DNA from: an uncultured bacterium
GTDB lineage: Bacteria > Auribacterota > Tritonobacteria > UBA1439
Reading direction: 5' to 3'
Assembly: GCA_937858775.1 (NCBI GenBank)
Contig: CALLYX010000066.1
Location: 1 to 7,490, forward strand
DNA length: 7,490 nt
Shown here in pieces: positions 6,089 through 7,490 of the stretch (its first letter is position 1; each line of letters starts with the position of its first letter). Below the pieces are notes generated by a model. That model was not told where the DNA came from. It saw nothing but the letters and a program-made list of their open reading frames with translations, and made no database searches. Position numbers and translations under genes: made by a program.

Positions 6089-6195
6089 GGAAGCGAGCAA
6101 GCGAAACGAGTCGGATTTCTTTCCGGAATTGAGCGAGGATCAGAGAACGACTAATCAGAAGCGATGGAGGCGCGAATCTGGAAGACCCCTGAATT
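6089..6195. other. Intergenic stretch without recognisable genes
   Basis: No frame here has a start, ribosome site and plausible composition. The last ~15 bases (GACCCCTGAATT and neighbours) resemble the end of the 47-bp unit that follows, suggesting a degenerate partial third copy at the left edge of the array. Confidence 0.35.
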
Positions 6196-6289
6196 CCCTC
6201 TTTTAAATGTCAGTCAATAGTCGAGGTTTGACCCTGGATTTTCCCTCTTTTAAATGTCAGTCAATGGTCGAGGTCTGCCCCTGGATTTT
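6196..6289. repeat. 47-bp direct tandem repeat, two copies
   Basis: 6196-6242 and 6243-6289 are head-to-tail copies of one 47-base unit, starting CCCTCTTTTAAATGTCAGTC and ending CTGGATTTT. They differ at only three positions, in the AGTCGAGGTTTGA half. There is no spacer, so it is not a CRISPR. The unit contains a segment close to ATAGTCGAGGTTTGACCC, which I recall (without a database check) as a widespread intergenic sequence near IS200-like/REP-associated transposases in environmental bacteria. The array begins 10 bases beyond the stop of the SGNH hydrolase. Confidence 0.85.
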
Positions 6290-6299
6290 CCGGCACGGC

Positions 6300-7340
6300 T
6301 CACGGGACGAGCCAGCCCAGGCCCCGGGAGGACGAGAAGGCCGAGGCGCCGTCCTTGAGGTAGCCGCCGGGGACGGCGGCGCGCGGCGGCTGGTAGTTTA
6401 TCCTGATGACGGAGGGTGTGACGCTCCCCTGGATGGCCGCCGCAACGCCGGCGCAGGTCACCTCGATGTAATCGCTCAGGCCGTCGCCGTCGGTGTCGGC
6501 CTTGTTGAAGTCCGTCTCAACTCCCTCGTCCCAGACGCCGTCGCCGTCCGCGTCCTCCACATCGTCCATGAGGCCGTCGCCATCGGTGTCTTTCAAAGAG
6601 GGGAAGGAGCAGAGGGCGTCGAACCAGTTGGCCGCCAGGACGGCGTAGCCGTCGGCGTTTGGATGGACATCGTCGGACATCAGCTCCTTCTTCGCATGCC
6701 CCGAGCCCGTGTCGTAGAAATCGACCCAGTTGCTCGTGATCATCAGGTCGTAGCCGGAGAGCTTGCCCGGATTCAGGAGGGCGTTGTTATACAGCGAGAT
6801 GGCCAACGATCCCAAGGAACCGTAGATAAGGTTGGGGATGAAGGTCGAGACGATGAGCGTCGGATGGGAACCGTCGGCGTTCGTGTGCGCCTTGATGAGG
6901 TCGACGCAGGTCTGCACCCTCGCCACGGTATTATTGATGATGGTCTGCAGGGTAAAGATATCGGCCTCGGCGATATCGTTTCCGCCGATCATGAGCAGCA
7001 CGAACGCCGGGTCTTCGGGAAGCCCCTCGGTCTGGAGGAGGTCGATGATGCTCTCTGCGACTTCCCCGCCATGCGCCCTGTTGTGTACGTCGAATGTCTT
7101 GTCGTGGAACGTGCTGTCGTTTTGGAGCAGGACCTTCATTTGGGAGGGGTAGGTGTACTGGGGGCCGCCGCTGCCTGCTCCAGACGTCACGCTGTCGCCG
7201 AGGCAGGTGATGACGACGGTGTCGGCCTCTTGCGCGAAAACGCCGGGTGAAGACCATACAACTGCGACCGACGCCCCCGTGAGCAGAAGGGCGGAGACGC
7301 CGCTCCGCAGGCGCGTGGCTGCGTTTGCCATTTCACGCAT
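6300..7340 (-). CDS. Secreted SGNH/GDSL-family hydrolase with DxDGDG (thrombospondin type 3-like) repeats
   Basis: This 346-residue protein has an N-terminal signal peptide (basic MREMANAATRLR, hydrophobic SALLLTGASVAVVW, likely cleavage after VFA at residue 36). The SGNH blocks follow in order: GDS at 48-50 with nucleophile Ser50, Gly91 in AHGGE (block II), GGND at 119-122 (block III), and D223-D-V-H226-P (block V, acid and base). The family hydrolyses esters of lipids, acyl-sugars or polysaccharide acetyl groups; the substrate is unknown. Residues ~251-293 carry three Asp-rich repeats (DTDGDGLMDD, DADGDGVWDE, DTDGDGLSDY) that typically bind calcium and act as linkers. The remaining tail, VIRINYQPPRAAVPGGYLKD up to GLGW, looks like the beginning of a further extracellular domain and stops abruptly at the repeat array. 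ATG at 7331 (residue 4) has the better-placed GGGA ribosome site and may be the true start. Confidence 0.93.
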   Translation of the reverse strand: MREMANAATRLRSGVSALLLTGASVAVVWSSPGVFAQEADTVVITCLGDSVTSGAGSGGPQYTYPSQMKVLLQNDSTFHDKTFDVHNRAHGGEVAESIIDLLQTEGLPEDPAFVLLMIGGNDIAEADIFTLQTIINNTVARVQTCVDLIKAHTNADGSHPTLIVSTFIPNLIYGSLGSLAISLYNNALLNPGKLSGYDLMITSNWVDFYDTGSGHAKKELMSDDVHPNADGYAVLAANWFDALCSFPSLKDTDGDGLMDDVEDADGDGVWDEGVETDFNKADTDGDGLSDYIEVTCAGVAAAIQGSVTPSVIRINYQPPRAAVPGGYLKDGASAFSSSRGLGWLVP

Positions 7341-7426
7341 TCCCGGTGATACAGCTAAAATAATTGGTTCTCTTACGTTTTGTGTGGGTAAATAGGGTTT
7401 ATAGGGTCATCGGTAAGCGCTACCAT

Positions 7427-7450
7427 CCTGTGGCGCAGCGAAGCCACAGG
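7427..7450 (+). promoter_or_regulatory. Hairpin covering the transposase ribosome binding site
   Basis: CCTGTGGC (7427-7434) and GCCACAGG (7443-7450) form a perfect 8-bp stem, extended to nine by T7426-A7451, with loop GCAGCGAA. The AGGAGG ribosome site (7448-7453) lies partly in the 3' arm, so folding would hide it. This parallels the hairpin in the IS remnant near 4020-4068. Confidence 0.6.
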
Positions 7451-7460
7451 AGGCCCACCG

Positions 7461-7490
7461 ATGGACGAGTTGTCCCTTTTCACCCAGGCG
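7461..7490 (+). CDS. ISL3-family-like transposase, first ten codons only
   Basis: ATG at 7461 follows AGGAGG by seven bases and reads MDELSLFTQA to the window edge. The LF(T/E)xAL-type beginning is how many ISL3-family transposases start (followed by GL..PW.V in complete members), and the frame sits inside an apparent IS end. Ten residues are too few for certainty. Catalytic residues would lie outside the window. Confidence 0.45.
   Translation, partial: MDELSLFTQA

Larger units (their letters stand above)
7403..7490 (+). mobile_element. Left end of an ISL3-like insertion sequence (continues beyond window)
   Basis: The last ~88 bases carry a possible terminal repeat (GGGTCATCGGTAAGCG from about 7404), a hairpin over the ribosome site and the beginning of a transposase frame at 7461. 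This order, with a short leader directly before the transposase, is typical of an insertion-sequence end. The other end and the target duplication lie outside the window, so the boundary is approximate. Confidence 0.45.

Noticed and set aside
5975..6100. N-terminal extension of the HTH protein starting at 6100
   Set aside because: It would translate through the terminator hairpin. The ATG at 5974 has a ribosome site and agrees with the expected N-terminus.
6196..6289. Possible minimal CRISPR array
   Set aside because: The two 47-bp copies are contiguous with no spacer, so this is a tandem repeat.

Overview
The window looks like a metagenome-derived or single-cell fragment of an uncultivated, GC-rich bacterium. 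Type V-B2-like Cas12b proteins, and secreted hydrolases carrying DxDGDG repeats and a GYGW-like tail, are familiar to me from Planctomycetes, Verrucomicrobia/Opitutaceae and Omnitrophica relatives. This placement is from memory and is weak. Almost every block is broken or abuts mobile-element debris, so either this is a decaying accessory island or the assembly joins unrelated pieces.

Layout. (1) 143-~495, + strand: the first ~26 codons of an MGDG-synthase-like glycosyltransferase, fused in frame to an internal piece of a SIS-domain (GlmS-type) protein. (2) 368-3718, - strand: a very large Cas12b (C2c1) effector, intact from its GTG start through RuvC-I and the bridge-helix region. At about 480-496 it runs into the antisense of the SIS fragment, so RuvC-II and RuvC-III are missing. 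(3) 3747-3980, - strand: the 3' end (77 codons) of an unknown gene lying 28 nt upstream of cas12b, cut at its 5' side by (4) an insertion-sequence remnant (~3982-4137) with a hairpin over the ribosome-binding site and the start of an IS3-type OrfA-like protein. (5) 4303-5439, - strand: a complete class II Fic protein with a C-terminal winged-helix-like region, preceded by a good sigma-70-like promoter and a palindrome. (6) 5649-5974, - strand: a ParB/KorB-like helix-turn-helix gene broken by a single-base frameshift, followed by a plus-strand intrinsic terminator. (7) 6196-6289: two 47-bp tandem copies of a repeat, directly beyond the stop of (8) 6300-7340, - strand: a secreted SGNH/GDSL hydrolase with calcium-binding-type repeats and an apparently cut C-terminal domain. 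(9) 7403-7490: the left end of an ISL3-like element with a hairpin over the ribosome-binding site and the first ten codons of its transposase.

The notable system is the type V-B CRISPR effector. No cas1, cas2, cas4, CRISPR array or tracrRNA is visible here. As it stands the protein lacks two of the three RuvC catalytic residues, so it is either a broken gene, a natural truncation, or an assembly chimera. The junction needs checking first. The Fic gene is the only complete regulatory or toxin-like gene near it; nothing in the sequence ties the two functionally.
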